A DNA stretch of 64,000 bases, taken from NCBI GenBank assembly GCA_936432065.2, contig OW386293.2, positions 98,601,795 to 98,665,794 of the forward strand. The letters are read 5' to 3'. This document shows, one piece after another, positions 34,990-46,590 of this stretch. Numbering within the stretch: position 1 is the stretch's first letter; the number at the start of each line of letters is the position of its first letter. The notes below the pieces were generated by a model. That model searched no databases, was not told the DNA's origin, and saw nothing but the letters and a program-made list of their open reading frames with translations. Origin of the DNA: Rutpela maculata. Its lineage: Eukaryota > Arthropoda > Insecta > Coleoptera > Cerambycidae. The translations under genes were made by a program, and so were the position numbers.

Positions 34990-36938
34990 TGGATAATATT
35001 CAACGAAATTTGGAAAAATATAGCTCTTACAAAGTACAATAACCACTTAAAATTTCAAATTAAAATGATTACTAAAACGGCTCAAATATACAATTGTTGC
35101 TAAAACTTTGCGCTCTTGTGAAATTCTGCCATCAAGACCAAGAAACGTATACGATGGCTGAAACTGTAGCATTCTATAAGTACTTTAAGATCATGGAGAA
35201 AAACTTTTTTTTTTCAAAATTTAAACCCTTTCATTGGTTTATAGTTTTTGAAATTTTATAAACAAATTCAAGTAACTCTCTGGTTTTTTATGAAATCAGA
35301 AATGGTAAGCGAGTAATGGAAATAGATTAAAAAAGGCAACCTTTGAAAAAAAAATAATGCTGAGATACGTTAGGTTTTATGTTTAGGTCACTTATAAATA
35401 AACAAATCGATATTTCTTCTTGAAAGTAGGTTATTCTCCAATGCTTTGTTTCTGCTATATGAAGATAATCCAAAACTACAATTGTTAAAATAACATTGCA
35501 TAAGGTGGCTTTGAGAACATAATGCACATTTTCAATTTTTTTTTAACTTTTTTAATTTTTGTCTCGAAAATGGTAAACCAACCTGACTTGAACAATTACC
35601 TCCATGTTCATGTATACAACTTTATAAAACTTTTAGTATTACTGATACAATAAAAAATATATATATATTTCGCGAGCAGAGTTTGAACCCTGGACTAGGG
35701 TGGAGTGAAAAGACACTTTTTCACTTTTTTCGGAAATCAGAAATGCTCTGGATTGCAAAAGTTGATACACCAGATAAGCAATACCGGGATAAAACATTAT
35801 TAAAATCTAATGTTATTTTGAAGTGCTGCAAAGACCTTAAAGTTTTGGAAAAACCCGCTTGCAAATAATCTTTATATCTTTTTATTTTTTTGGGTATAAA
35901 AAGCCATTCAAATAATTTTGCCAATCTCTAAAAGAAAACTCAGTTTTGTATTAAAAAGTTATGAGTTGCCGCAAGGCTGCTAAATATTCAAATTTTTAGC
36001 ATTTTAACCCTTTAATGTAACACTTCTGGATTTTGTTTTAGAAAGCAACCTGCACCTGCACTGTGGGCATCAGTGTGTCAGTACAGTGTGGTGTACAGTT
36101 TATGTACAGTAGCGACAAAAAAAAATTCCTGAAAATTAAAAAAATGATGACCCTTGTGGGAGCTTAAAAAATAAATAAAATAAAAAGAATAAATTATGAT
36201 GTGTTTACGTATGCTAAGTGGCAACTTTTACACACCCAAGTTTTCTGAAAATAATTTTTTTTTTCACTCCACCCTACCCTAGACGTCCGTCTGCATCCTA
36301 AATTAAAAGTGCTAGTCGCCTTACCTACTAAGCTATCTAGCGACTGAAGTTCGGTTTGTAAAAACATAATATAACATTTAGACATATTTGGTGATTTTTG
36401 GATCTCTAACAAAATCGCTAGACACTTTCGGGCCTTTATACAGTATCTTTTAACAATTGTAGCTTTGGATTATCTTCGAGTAGCAGAGACAAAACAATAG
36501 ACATTGGAAAAATACCAGTCAATAGTCAATAGTTCAATAAGAAATATCGATTCATTTATTTATAAGTGACCTAAATGTAAAAACTAACGTATCTCAGCTC
36601 CAAATGCAAGTAGAGCATTAATTTTTTTTTTTTAAGTTGGCTTTTTTAATCTACTTTCATTACTCCTTTACCTTTGTTGATTTCATAAAAAAAAATCAGT
36701 TATTTGAATCTGTTTATAACAACAATTTCGAAAATTGTAGACAACTGCAATAAAAAGCTACAATTTGAGCCATCGTACACATTTCTTGGTTTTGATGGCA
36801 GGATTTCACAAGGATGAAAAGTTTTAGGAACAATTGTATATTTGCGTTGTTTTAAGAATCATTTTGATTTGAAATTTTTAGTGGTGATTGTACTTTATAA
36901 GAGCTATATTTCTCCAAAATTCCATTGAATATTATCCA
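34990..36938. mobile_element. 1.95-kb foldback element with ~750-bp arms
   Basis: It starts TGGATAATATTCAACGAAAT and ends ATTGAATATTATCCA. The arms (about 34990-35740 and 36225-36938) are diverged inverted copies; for example ACGTATACGATGGCTGAAAC on the left answers GAGCCATCGTACAC on the right. The loop is about 480 bp. Open frames inside, including 35683-35868, are unsupported. Confidence 0.85.
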
Positions 36939-37749
36939 GCTGTTGAAAAGGCCAATACCTGTGCTGATGAATTTCACAAGTTTTGTATAAGCTGGTCTAT
37001 TAGTTAATATAAGTAAAACCATGTATATGTCATTTTTACCAAAAACTGTACCACGATTATAGTGTTCTCATAAAAATGAATCATTTCTCTATTGAGCATG
37101 TTGATTTCACAAAGTTCTTAGATCAAAAGATGACCTGGGAAAAACACATTAACCACACAATTTGTAAATTAGGCTCAACTTGTTTATTGATAAGGCAGCT
37201 ATGTAACACTGTTACGGCAGAAATATTAAGATTAGCATACTTTGGCCTTGTACAATCAATTCTGTCCTATGGACTTATATTTAGGGAACATCGGCCCATT
37301 TTGAGAAGGTATTCATAATGCAGAAAAAACTATACGCTGTATGGTTGGAGTACATCCCCGAAACTCATTGCAGGGAAATATTTAAAAATCTCAGTATTCT
37401 CACTCTTCCATCCCTATACATTTATTTGTTGATATTAAATACAAAGAAGCATGAACATTTATTAACTAGAAATAGGTCCGTATACGCCCATGACACACGC
37501 AATAAAAATAATTTACATCTACCATTTTCGAGACTTTCTGTTGGCCAAAACTCCCACGTATATCAAGGTATTATCTGCTATTATAAGTTCCTATCTCTCT
37601 TTGGAGTAATTGTTAACTTCAAGAAATTTAAATTGACATTACATAACTTGTTAAATATGGCATTTTACTCCCTTGCCGAATATCTGGAAATGTAGTGATG
37701 TTCAACGTTTCTTATATGTGTTATAATTTGCTGTTTTTACAATTACATA

Positions 37750-38508
37750 CAGCGTGATCTACCAAGAAATGCGGAAAATAAAATGGTGTACTAGTCTTCA
37801 ATGTGGGAAAGCCCCTGCAAAATTTTAGAGGATTCTGAGGTAATTTAGTATATTAAATTATTAGTAATTTAGCGAAGATACACTACTGATGTTGAGTAAG
37901 TCCTGACCTACCCCTGAATAGGTCGACGAACTTACTTGTGAAAGAACGTATTCGAGTTGTTTACATTTCCTGAATTGGCATAAAAAGTGAAGCCGGCCGG
38001 CGAGATCAAAAAAAGAGGTCTACACACGATCCAGCGGCAGGGAGTCAACATTGTCGGTACGCTTTGAAGATAATTGGAATTTCAGCGGACCAGTTCACTT
38101 TTACGAATGAATTCAAAGTATGTCGACAAGGCTGGCTCTCTGCCGCTGCATCGTGTGTAGACCGGTTTAACTAAATATCTCGTATATCTGCTTGTCGTTC
38201 AGCATGGGGTCAATGTCTTCGATTTACTTCGATTTATTTCGCTACTTTTGCAGTGTGATTTGATTAAAACCAAAAAGTCACTTCTATCTTATCCAGCTTT
38301 GCTGTCAGTAGTGTCAATCCCAAGTCTGATAAAGTGATATGGTTGCACCGCGTTACGTTAGATTAGTTAAAGTCATTGGCGGCGCATTTCTACAAAAAAA
38401 TAAGGTGATTTTTTTGGTCATTTTTTTTTTAATTTTTCATTTTTTTAACTCCTTTCGGTGGGGACAACCTACTGTTAAATTTTCCGCATGTCATGGTAGA
38501 TCACGTTG
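37750..38508. mobile_element. 759-bp TA-flanked inverted-repeat MITE
   Basis: The ends CAGCGTGATCTACCAAGAAA and CATGGTAGATCACGTTG are inverted copies flanked by TA on both sides, the Tc1/mariner target. It contains a nested 145-bp hairpin at 38019-38163. Confidence 0.85.
38019..38163. repeat. 145-bp nested hairpin
   Basis: GTCTACACACGATCCAGCGG at the left is mirrored by CCGCTGCATCGTGTGTAGAC at the right, inside the 759-bp MITE. Confidence 0.85.
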
Positions 38509-38688
38509 TATATTATACAATGCCTTATTTTATACAATTACTTACTCATACTCTTTATCTCTATACTATATTTGTATTTATGTTGTTTATAAATCTTTTG
38601 ACTAGTCCGATAAATTTTGTATTACAGCATTGTACGTGAAATTTTATGTGATGAATAAATCATTATTATTATTATTATTATTATTATT

Positions 38689-40545
38689 TTTGAAAGAACA
38701 GTGTTTTGTTTAGAAGCACATAATTTTGCAATATTCAATACCTTTAAACAATAATAAAGATTGGAATGAATTATAGTTTATGTACTTCTATTGTACAGCT
38801 CATAACGAACACTTTCCTTTTTTTTTTTTGTTGTTTTCCATAGATCTTACAGATTTCGAGATATTCAAAGAAAACCGGTGGAAAACACGGTCTAAAAAAT
38901 TAAATTGGTTAAATAAACTATACGCCGACCTCGCAGAAACTGCAAAACTGAACTGTGGACTTAAGTTGATCCGCGAACATGTTAAAACAAAAAAATTACC
39001 CTGACCAGACAATTCACATTGAGAATTTTTTAGTCTTAATTTGACTCCACTACTATTCAAGGCAGGAAAGAAGATAGTGTTTGGCAAGATTTTGTCAAAA
39101 AAAAGTTATGGGTAAACTTGGATGCTGTGCAATATGTAAAAAGGGTAATAAGGAAAATGGGTGACAGGCTTAAAAACCACTGGGAAACCAGTAAATATTA
39201 GTCAAGTGAAGGTTAAAAAAATTAATGAGTGCCAAGCCAGTCCAAGCCAAAGTGAAAATTCCCAATGAACAGCAAGCAGGAATTTAAGTGGTAGTAGTTG
39301 CGGTAGCACTAGTTGCAGTAGCACTAGTTTAAGCTACTTTGTTGTACGGACATGTCAATTAGAGAAGCAGATAGGCAGAGCCATTGCATGCCATGCAACA
39401 AATTCTTCTTTTCAGTCCATTTAACATAGAGAAGTTCGGAAAGCGAATGATATGTTAAGACCAGGGTATGTCCCGTCTTCTAGGTTTCAGTTATCATCAA
39501 TTCTTTTAAATGAAATATTTGAAGAAGCAAAGATCAAAGTGCTTTGAAAATTTAACAGATCAATCAGTTTGTATGTCTCTTGATGGTTTTGGTCAAATGT
39601 TCATAATAAACCGATAATATGTGCAGCTTGGATACTAGAAAATGGAAACAGTTTCCTTCTGGAAAGTATAAATAAACATGAATAGAACTGCAAAGTTACT
39701 GGAGTTTGGTCACAGATAATGCGGCAAACATGAACAATATAAGGGGAACAATTGCCGAGGGCCTGGATTCTCTCATTATAACACACATGTGCTCTGCCCA
39801 TATACTGAATTTGCTTGCTGGAAGTTACAAAAGTAAAATCACATGTAGTTCTAATTGTAAAATGTTTTCGCAATACACACTTAACACATGCTTGGTACAA
39901 AGAAAAAGGTGGCAAGAAAGTAACATTATCACAAGATGGACTACATTTTCCGACTGCCTTGAGGTTTATATCATTAAATGGCCCAAGTTGTTGCAAATCT
40001 ATGAAGAATACAAAGGTGACATTGATCCATTGATATTTGAAAAAGTGTCGAATATTCCAATGAAAACAATGGTCGAAGGATTTTTAAAATTGCTGAAACC
40101 GATTTCTGTGACACCTGACAGAATTTATCAGAAAGGTACCAGTTTGTCCCTTGTAGTTGAGAAATGGAAAAAATTGAGTGTCATTTTTTATAGTTTTGAA
40201 GATGAAGACAGAAATTTAAAGATGTGTCAGATATTTAAAAGGAGATATGATCAAGCTTTAATGCTATTTCACTTTTTAACATATTTGCTGGGTATTATCA
40301 GAAATAAAAATAAATACCCTCTGTCGAAAAAAGAAAAAAAGGCTGCTTTAAATATAGTTTCCCAACATTTTTCTGGTACAGGGATATTACCGTTAATAAT
40401 TAAGTTGGAAATGAAATCCAATCCGTTCCAAGAAACAATGTTTTCAGAAGAAATATTACAAAATGTTAACATAGTACAGTGGTGGAAATCCCAAAAAGAT
40501 ATTCCACAAATTAACAAACCCTGCTTACCTCATAGACCCTCATAG
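38689..40545 (+). pseudogene. hAT transposase pseudogene (DUF659-like core)
   Basis: After a 5' region shared in reverse with 30365-30664, broken frames encode hAT features: a degenerate BED-like zinc finger near 39110-39180 (ICKKGNKENG and NHWET), CMSLDG near 39575, and VTDNAANMNNIRGTI followed by CSAHILNLL (39706-39820), which is the DUF659 signature of hAT transposases. The frame from 39706 is open for 279 codons. Earlier frames have several stops. The C-terminal dimerisation domain is not visible, probably lost near the Tc1/mariner element at 40566. Confidence 0.82.
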
Positions 40546-40565
40546 ACAAGGTTTTTGACAATATA

Positions 40566-42667
40566 CAGTGTGTCCTCTGTAACATACTTGTAATTTTCTT
40601 TATTTCGCATTTTAAGAGAAAAGGTCATTCTTCATAAAAAGTTTTGCTTATCGTAACAAGCTATTAGCCATACATAGACTTTCAAAATAATATACAGGTT
40701 GGTTAGCAAATAAGGAAACGTGAATTTGTGCCAAGAGTAAAGTATTAGTTTTTTGAGAGGAATATAAAAATGTTACTGAAAGAAGTTGTTTCTAACATTA
40801 ATAGTATTCCAGATATGAAATTTGAACGACGTATCTCAAAGTTGATATTTTTGCGAAAATTATGATTAAAATAATTTTATGAATTTAACGAAAGCACATA
40901 ATTTATTGAATGAAATGATAACAAAACTATTTTGTGTTGTCCTCCTACTGCTACACATTTTTCAACATTTTTTCTAAGTTTTTCATAAACTAAATGAATT
41001 GTATCCTCGTTTATGTCGGCTATTGCTTCTGATATTTTCTCCTTTAAAAGGTTTAAATTATCTTTTAAATCATGGGCATAAACTTTTTGCTTCAGGTATC
41101 CCCATAAAAAGAAATCAAGAGGGGGAGCGTGCAGGCCATCGTATAGGACCAAACTGTCCTATCCATTTATTGTGGAAATCCTGATCTAGCCAGTTTCTTA
41201 CACTAATTGCACTGTGTGCAGGATAACCATCATCATCATGTCGATAATACAGTTTTTTTTGTCCTATAAATTTATATCATCCAGAGCAAGCATTAAAAAG
41301 TTTTCCAACATCTCTATGTAAGTGTTCTGATTTACGGTATCGTCGAAAAATATGGTCCAATAATTTTTTTATAACGGAAAACGAAACATTTACTTTTTTA
41401 TATCGTTGACTTTTAGTAATAATACGGAAATTTAGATTTTCTTCCGACCAGTGCCTACTATTTTGGTAACTAACAACTCCATCCGTAGGAAATGTTGCCT
41501 CGTCGGAAAATAAAAGCCTTCTGTAGAAAAATCTATAATAATAACTTTAATAACTTTATTGGAAATAGGACACCTTAATATAAATGTAATATAAAATATA
41601 ATATAAACTGGTTGGTTTTATAAAAACTTAAAACTATGTTAAAAAACACATATAAATCTAAATTAGACATATCATATACATTGAGAAACATACCCCCCTA
41701 AATAGCACTCCCAAAGAATTATAGTGAATTTAATCGTAACCATCCCAACTAGAAGATAAACAAAAGAAAGAACTGTATTACAGGACTAGGACCTCAGATA
41801 AGCCAGCAAATTATGTTTAAAGTTGTCTATCTAACATAAATTCTTAACGAAAGGCGTTATCCCCTTCTTCAAGCTTATGTAATCTTACTGGTTTCTATGG
41901 ATGTATTTTATTATTTGTCAGAATTCTTTGCAAATGGCTCTTACTAACATTTAAATCTAATGACCTTTTTCTTAAAGATTTATTGGGTTCAGTTCTTACC
42001 AAATCAATAGCAACCAATGTAGCAGCATCATTTTCATCATGAATCTGTGTCTGTTTTTTTATCTTTCACATTCCCAGTGTTATCAAACTTTAAAATCAAC
42101 TCTCGAACACAGTTCACTGAAACGTACACCTCGGGATATTTTCTATTGAAAAGTTAAATTGCATATTTGTACAATATTTCTTCAATACCGTAACATTTAA
42201 CTAAATAAATTTGTTGTTCTAGAGTCAACATTACTTAAAAAGTTCTCTGACAAGGACTTGACTTTTTTATAAATAAATGTCGGTGTATGTTGTCATGGAT
42301 ACAACACATAGAATAGTTTTGTTATCATATTATTCAATAAATTATGTGCTTTCGTTAAATTCATAAAATTATTTTAATCATAATTTTCGCAAAAATATCA
42401 ACTTTGAGATACGACGTTCAAATTTCATATCTGGACTACTATTAACATTAGAAACAACTTCTTTCAGTAACATTTTTATATTCCTCTCAAAAAACTAATA
42501 CCTTACTCTTGGCACAAATTCACGTTTCCTTATTTGCTAACCACCCTTTATGTTATTTTGAAAGTTTGAGTAAGGCTAATGACTTTTCACGATAAGCAAA
42601 ACTTTTTATGAAAAATGAGAAATAAGGAAAATTACAAGTATAGTTAGGTCCATCCGGGGACACACTG
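40566..42667 (-). mobile_element. Tc1/mariner-like element with ~370-bp inverted repeats
   Basis: The terminal inverted repeats begin CAGTGTGTCC and are flanked by TA at 40564-40565 and 42668-42669. The repeats extend about 370 bp inward and include AATTCACGTTTCCTTATTTG in mirror orientation. The interior carries a minus-strand transposase pseudogene and a secondary AT-rich insert at about 41540-41880. Confidence 0.92.
40880..42234 (-). pseudogene. Tc1/mariner (IS630-type) transposase, frameshifted
   Basis: Reading the minus strand from 42234, LTLEQQIYLVKCYG and FNRKYPEVYVSVNCVRELI form the N-terminal helix-turn-helix region. LLFSDEATFPTDGVVSYQNS with HWSEENLN (about 41450-41520) is the segment with a catalytic aspartate. 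Then IRNW and PLDFFLWGYLKQKVYA (about 41080-41180) precede the C-terminal helices. Several frameshifts and an insertion near 41540-41880 destroy the gene. The PLDFFLWG signature is typical of insect mariner-superfamily transposases. Confidence 0.85.
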
Positions 42668-42888
42668 TATGAGACAAATTGTGGACTCTGTAATATTGGA
42701 GGTGGAAACATTTGGTTATCAAAGCATAACAAAAACTAACGAAAACATTTAGAAAAAACAAAAAGAAAATCCTATTGAATTACGCATTTTTTAAGCCTAG
42801 GTAAGTTAATTACATTATAGTCTAATTTGTTTAATCGAAAATTAACTTAAAAAAACCAATGAATTTAATATTTAAAACATATACTTAC
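42668..42888. other. C3G intron sequence
   Basis: Short unique-looking intron piece between the Tc1/mariner element and exon 12. Confidence 0.5.
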
Positions 42889-43020
42889 GCCTTTTTGAAT
42901 TTCTTCATATTTTCAACAATATTGAACTGCTGCCATCTTTTAGAGAAGTTTATAGTATTGTCTGGCAATAAATTGCTATTTCCTATATGAACAAAAGTCA
43001 AGTCCTGCAACACCAAACCA
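42889..43020 (-). CDS. C3G: C3G exon 12 (RasGEF C-terminal part)
   Basis: It encodes GLVLQDLTFVHIGNSNLLPD followed by NFSKRWQQFNIVENMKKFKK (residues 1048-1091). LQDLTFVHIGN and the KRWQQFNI helix are diagnostic of the RasGEF catalytic domain and nearly identical to C3G of other animals. Acceptor TTCTAG, donor GC|GTAAGT. Confidence 0.97.
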
Positions 43021-43214
43021 CTAGAACAAAAAATATATACATTAAAAATCAATCCTTATCTAACCGCCTGTGAGCACTAGAGAATCACTGACAGATGCTA
43101 TGTTATAAAAGACGCTTTCATGAATCATAACGAAACTTGACACATCTTTAATAATTCTTGAGTGCTGAACAATGTTAAAGTAATATTCTTAATGAAAATT
43201 ACTGCTCAACTCAC

Positions 43215-43493
43215 ATGTAGGGGATGCAAGGTGGTTGCGTCTCAGCTAGCGCCATCCTGTAAGCTCTGAAGCTAGACGAACTGTCGATTAGGGCACAGTA
43301 TTCTTTTAAACCCTCCTGTACGTGTTTCTGCCACTCCAAGCGACGAACGGGGGCAGAGTCTAACGCGGAAAGTAAGGCTAAGTATGAATTAAAATTGTTT
43401 ATTTTTCTCAGGTGCTTCATTATTTTAATGAATTTCATGAAGTACTTTTCTCTGATGTCCTTGCCCTCAGCTGTCAGAATTTTCGTTCTTGCC
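43215..43493 (-). CDS. C3G: C3G exon 11 (RasGEF catalytic core)
   Basis: The exon encodes residues 955-1047: FMKFIKIMKHLRKINNFNSY, then LLSALDSAPVRRL and SSSSFRAYR, ending PPCIPYM in the genomic reading. This contains the NNFNSY-x-ALLSAL region of the Rap/Ras contact surface. Acceptor TTTCAG before 43493, donor AT|GTGAG. Confidence 0.98.
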
Positions 43494-43746
43494 CTGAAAG
43501 AACGGAAAAGAAAATGTATCTAGATGCAGTTGCTAGGATCGTGCGAAAGTGTAAGGATTGCATTAACACTTGACAGTAAAGTGGGGTTAAGTCGTGACTG
43601 GTGCAGCATGTGTGCATCACATTTCACACATAATCTCAAAATTTAGATTTTTATAGATATAACGAAAGTTTATTATTTATATGCATTTTTGAGATTGGAG
43701 CCAGTGTAATAAATATATTTAAAAATTCCAATAAAAGCAATAATGA
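43494..43746. other. C3G intron sequence
   Basis: No supported feature between exon 11 and the MITE at 43747. Confidence 0.5.
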
Positions 43747-43941
43747 TACCGTGCGTGTAATTTCCCATTAGGCATGTACATTCACGTAGCGCGAAAGATA
43801 TGACAACACTGCTGCCGTAAATTCCTCCACTGACCGTGCGTCGGGCGGAGCATCCCAGAGCTCTGTTATTTCATTTCAGCCAGCTGGCACGCGTTATGTA
43901 ATTTTACTCCCTATGCCTAGTGCCCCGCTACACGCACGGTA
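43747..43941. mobile_element. 195-bp inverted-repeat MITE (TACCGTGCGTGTA ends)
   Basis: It starts TACCGTGCGTGTA and ends TACACGCACGGTA; the TA at each end could be the duplicated target. It abuts the 3.56-kb TIR element that starts at 43944. Confidence 0.8.
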
Positions 43942-44418
43942 TACCAGGTGCCTACTATATTACTACCCAGCCTATAACTTCCTTGTAAAAAAAAATATCG
44001 ATTTCAAATTGGGACATTGTATGGTTGCATACAGTGCACATTTTGATTGCTCCAATATCTGATTTTCATTTCCAGTTTAACCTGAAACAGTATAAACTTT
44101 GTTATTTTTAACGGAACACCCTGTATATTATTCAAAATTTAGATTGCCCAAGAAATTCTAGGTATAAAACATGTAACATACCCTATACCTATCGTTGACA
44201 GTTTTCGAGAAAATGGCGGTTGAAAATGTTATATCGATCATAAATTATTCCATTTTCACATCAAACAAATGAATGTTGGAACAAATCTGTTATGGTTATT
44301 TAAGTTTTTTTGACGAGTAAAATTTGATTAAGTCATAAAAATTTCATTTCCGGCTGAACTGGAAGTACTACGAAAAGTGACTTTCAGACTCACATTATTT
44401 TGATACTATTAATGGAAC

Positions 44419-44705
44419 ACCTAGTATTGAACCTTAAATTTACATTCTACTAACATTTATGGATATTTTTTGTTTCTGGTGTCCTTTGTCTAAACCTAAT
44501 AGTTTTTGAGATATTGGGGACTGAATGTTCACCGGCACTGTAAATATTACACAGGGTAAACAATAACATGTTTAAATAGTACATTCAAGTCACCGATATC
44601 TTAAAAACTATTAAGTTTAGACAAAGGACACCACAAAAAATATCCGGAAAAGTTAGTAGAATGTAAATTTAAAGTTCAATACAGGGTGTTCCATTAAAAG
44701 TATCG
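44419..44705. repeat. 287-bp nested hairpin (GGAACACC ends)
   Basis: GGAACACC...GGTGTTCC with inner arms such as GGTGTCCTTTGTCTAAACCT against AGTTTAGACAAAGGACACC. It is nested in the 3.56-kb element. Confidence 0.85.
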
Positions 44706-45176
44706 AAGTAATGTAACGAAGCAAAATTTGCTATACAATTCTGTCCGTTAAAATTGCTTCTTTGCACACCCTGTATTAGAACCATGTCCTGTCCATATAT
44801 TTAATTTTAAAATTTTGTCTGTCATATCCGGTCGCCTAGAAATACCAGTTTGTTTCCTAGTAAATTCTGTATGTTATAAATTCCTGATTTCAATTGTTTA
44901 TTTTACTGCCTTCAGTCAGAATAATGTTATGAATTTGTATTTAAATTATTAGTAAAACTCCTTAATATCAAATTCGTTCTGTATGCGTAAATCAAAAGCC
45001 GCTACGAGTGACTAGGTGTTCACCGCGTGCAGGCCTACTCCCTCCATGCCCACAGACTGACTATATACTACAACGCGAAGTGGAAATCAGTCAGTTCTCC
45101 ACGCACCGTACTGACTCCTGGCACGCGACGTCAAGTAGGCACCTCAGGTACGAAATACGATTTTTATTTGTCATTT

Positions 45177-45470
45177 AATTATTTTCGAACTTAGAAAAGT
45201 TTACTGAAACCAAGGAATAAAATATTTCTAATTTAGTCATTTGACAGGCAAACACGGAAATATTTCTATCAGTTAATTATTTTCGAACTTAGAAAATTTT
45301 ACTGAAACTAAGGAATAAAATATTTCTAACTTAGTCGTTTGACAGGGAAACACGGAAATATTTCTATCAGTTAATTATTTTCGAACTTAGAAAATTTTAC
45401 TGAAACCGAGGAATAAAATATTTCTAACCTAGCCGTTTGAAAGGCAGACACGAAAATACTTTCTATCATC
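45177..45470. repeat. Three 98-bp tandem repeats
   Basis: ATTTTCGAACTTAGAAAA starts at 45181, 45279 and 45377, an exact 98-bp period. Each unit includes ACTGAAAC, GAATAAAATATTTCTAA and TTTGA-AGG. Confidence 0.95.
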
Positions 45471-45835
45471 AGACTTGTGATTTTAGTTATAAATTCAAAT
45501 CACGAAATATTTTAACGACTTAGTTATTTCCCGTGAACTAGCCGCGCATTCACTTTGCGCTTACCCCCTCTCCAACCAAGCGCTCTCGCCCAAATAATAC
45601 TAGAGAACCGGGCTGGAGAAATTCATTCCATCTTGAGTAGTGCTCGGTTTAACATCTTCCTCCGTTAAATTATTTATAATTTAAGTTAACAGACTTGGGA
45701 GTCGGTGTAAATTGTTTTAATTATTTTACTGTCGCAGGTGTGAACTTTGATCATTTGGTAGACTCTTTATATAGAGTTTGGTGAATATGAAAAGATGTAC
45801 TAAGACATTTATTAATTATATTTTTGCATTGTTAT

Positions 45836-46165
45836 TCTGTGTCCGAAACCTGTTTAATTTGTTCAAAACTAGAAAGACGTGTCTTTGTACCATTGTCCAG
45901 GCACTTAGATGAATCAGACAAATGGTATGAAGCGTGTTCTTCTGTCAGTCATAAATTAATTAATTATTCTGCGTCCGTTCTAAGACTAGAAAGACTCGCC
46001 TTTGCACAATTGTCCAGGCACTTTGATAAATCAGACAAATTATGTGAAGCGTGTTCAGTTAGTCATAAAGTGTTTAATCATTTCTGTCTGTCCTAAGACT
46101 ATAAAAACGTGTCTTTGCACCATTGTCCAAGCACTTTGATGAATCAGACAAATTGTGTGAAGCGT
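45836..46165. repeat. Three ~115-bp tandem repeats
   Basis: The motif ACT-(A)GAAAGACGTGTCTTTG recurs at about 45866, 45983 and 46096 (spacing 117 and 113), each followed by ATTGTCCAGGCACTT, GAATCAGACAAAT and GAAGCGTGTT. An open frame at 45824-46096 translates the array as a repeat peptide; I do not consider it a gene. Confidence 0.9.
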
Positions 46166-46504
46166 GTTATTAGTCGTACTTATAAAAGTTTGGTCTTTTA
46201 TTATTCACTGTTATTATTATTCTACTGTTTAATCTACACTACGACCCAAGTCTGTAACTATTAAGCTCGCAATATTTGCATGAGATATACATAATTTGGT
46301 AGCTTGTGATTGTGCTTTCTTGCTTGGTAGCTGTCACCGTTTGCCCGTTCTTACTAGTTTTAAAATGTGTTTTAACCACCTTCCATGTCACCTCAATGAC
46401 CCTCTTAAGTCTAGAAGATCTAGATTTGTCTGAGTAAAGGAGACGGGGCCCTACAGTTTATGGTGGAATCCGAACCACTTCTTGGGGAAAATTTTCTATG
46501 AAAA

Positions 46505-46590
46505 ATTTTTTCGCTGTGTGGGGCTCGATCCCACTTCGCTAGGTACGCTCAGAGTGCAAGCTAGACGCGCTAAGCCACTGAGCCACTATT
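46505..46590 (-). repeat. tRNA-like SINE segment
   Basis: On the minus strand, GTGGCTCAGTGGCTTAGCGC resembles a tRNA A-box region and GGGATCGAGCCCCAC a B box. The acceptor stem does not close and there is no recognisable anticodon loop, so a SINE or tRNA pseudogene is more likely than a tRNA. Confidence 0.6.

Larger units (their letters stand above)
37061..38688 (+). pseudogene. Non-LTR reverse transcriptase C-terminal fragment with (ATT)n tail
   Basis: Two frames (37076-37318, then 37318-37695) encode the end of a reverse transcriptase: FLDQKMTWEKHIN in place of the LGVxLDxxLxWxxHI motif, then ILSYGLIF, then the thumb and tail region. The copy is 5'-truncated and frameshifted. Its 3' end appears to be the (ATT)n run at about 38660-38688, which would include the TIR element at 37750-38508 as a later insertion. 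Confidence 0.7.

Noticed and set aside
45824..46096. 90-codon frame as a repeat protein gene
   Set aside because: It translates a non-coding 115-bp tandem array; unit lengths of 117 and 113 bp do not keep a selected frame.
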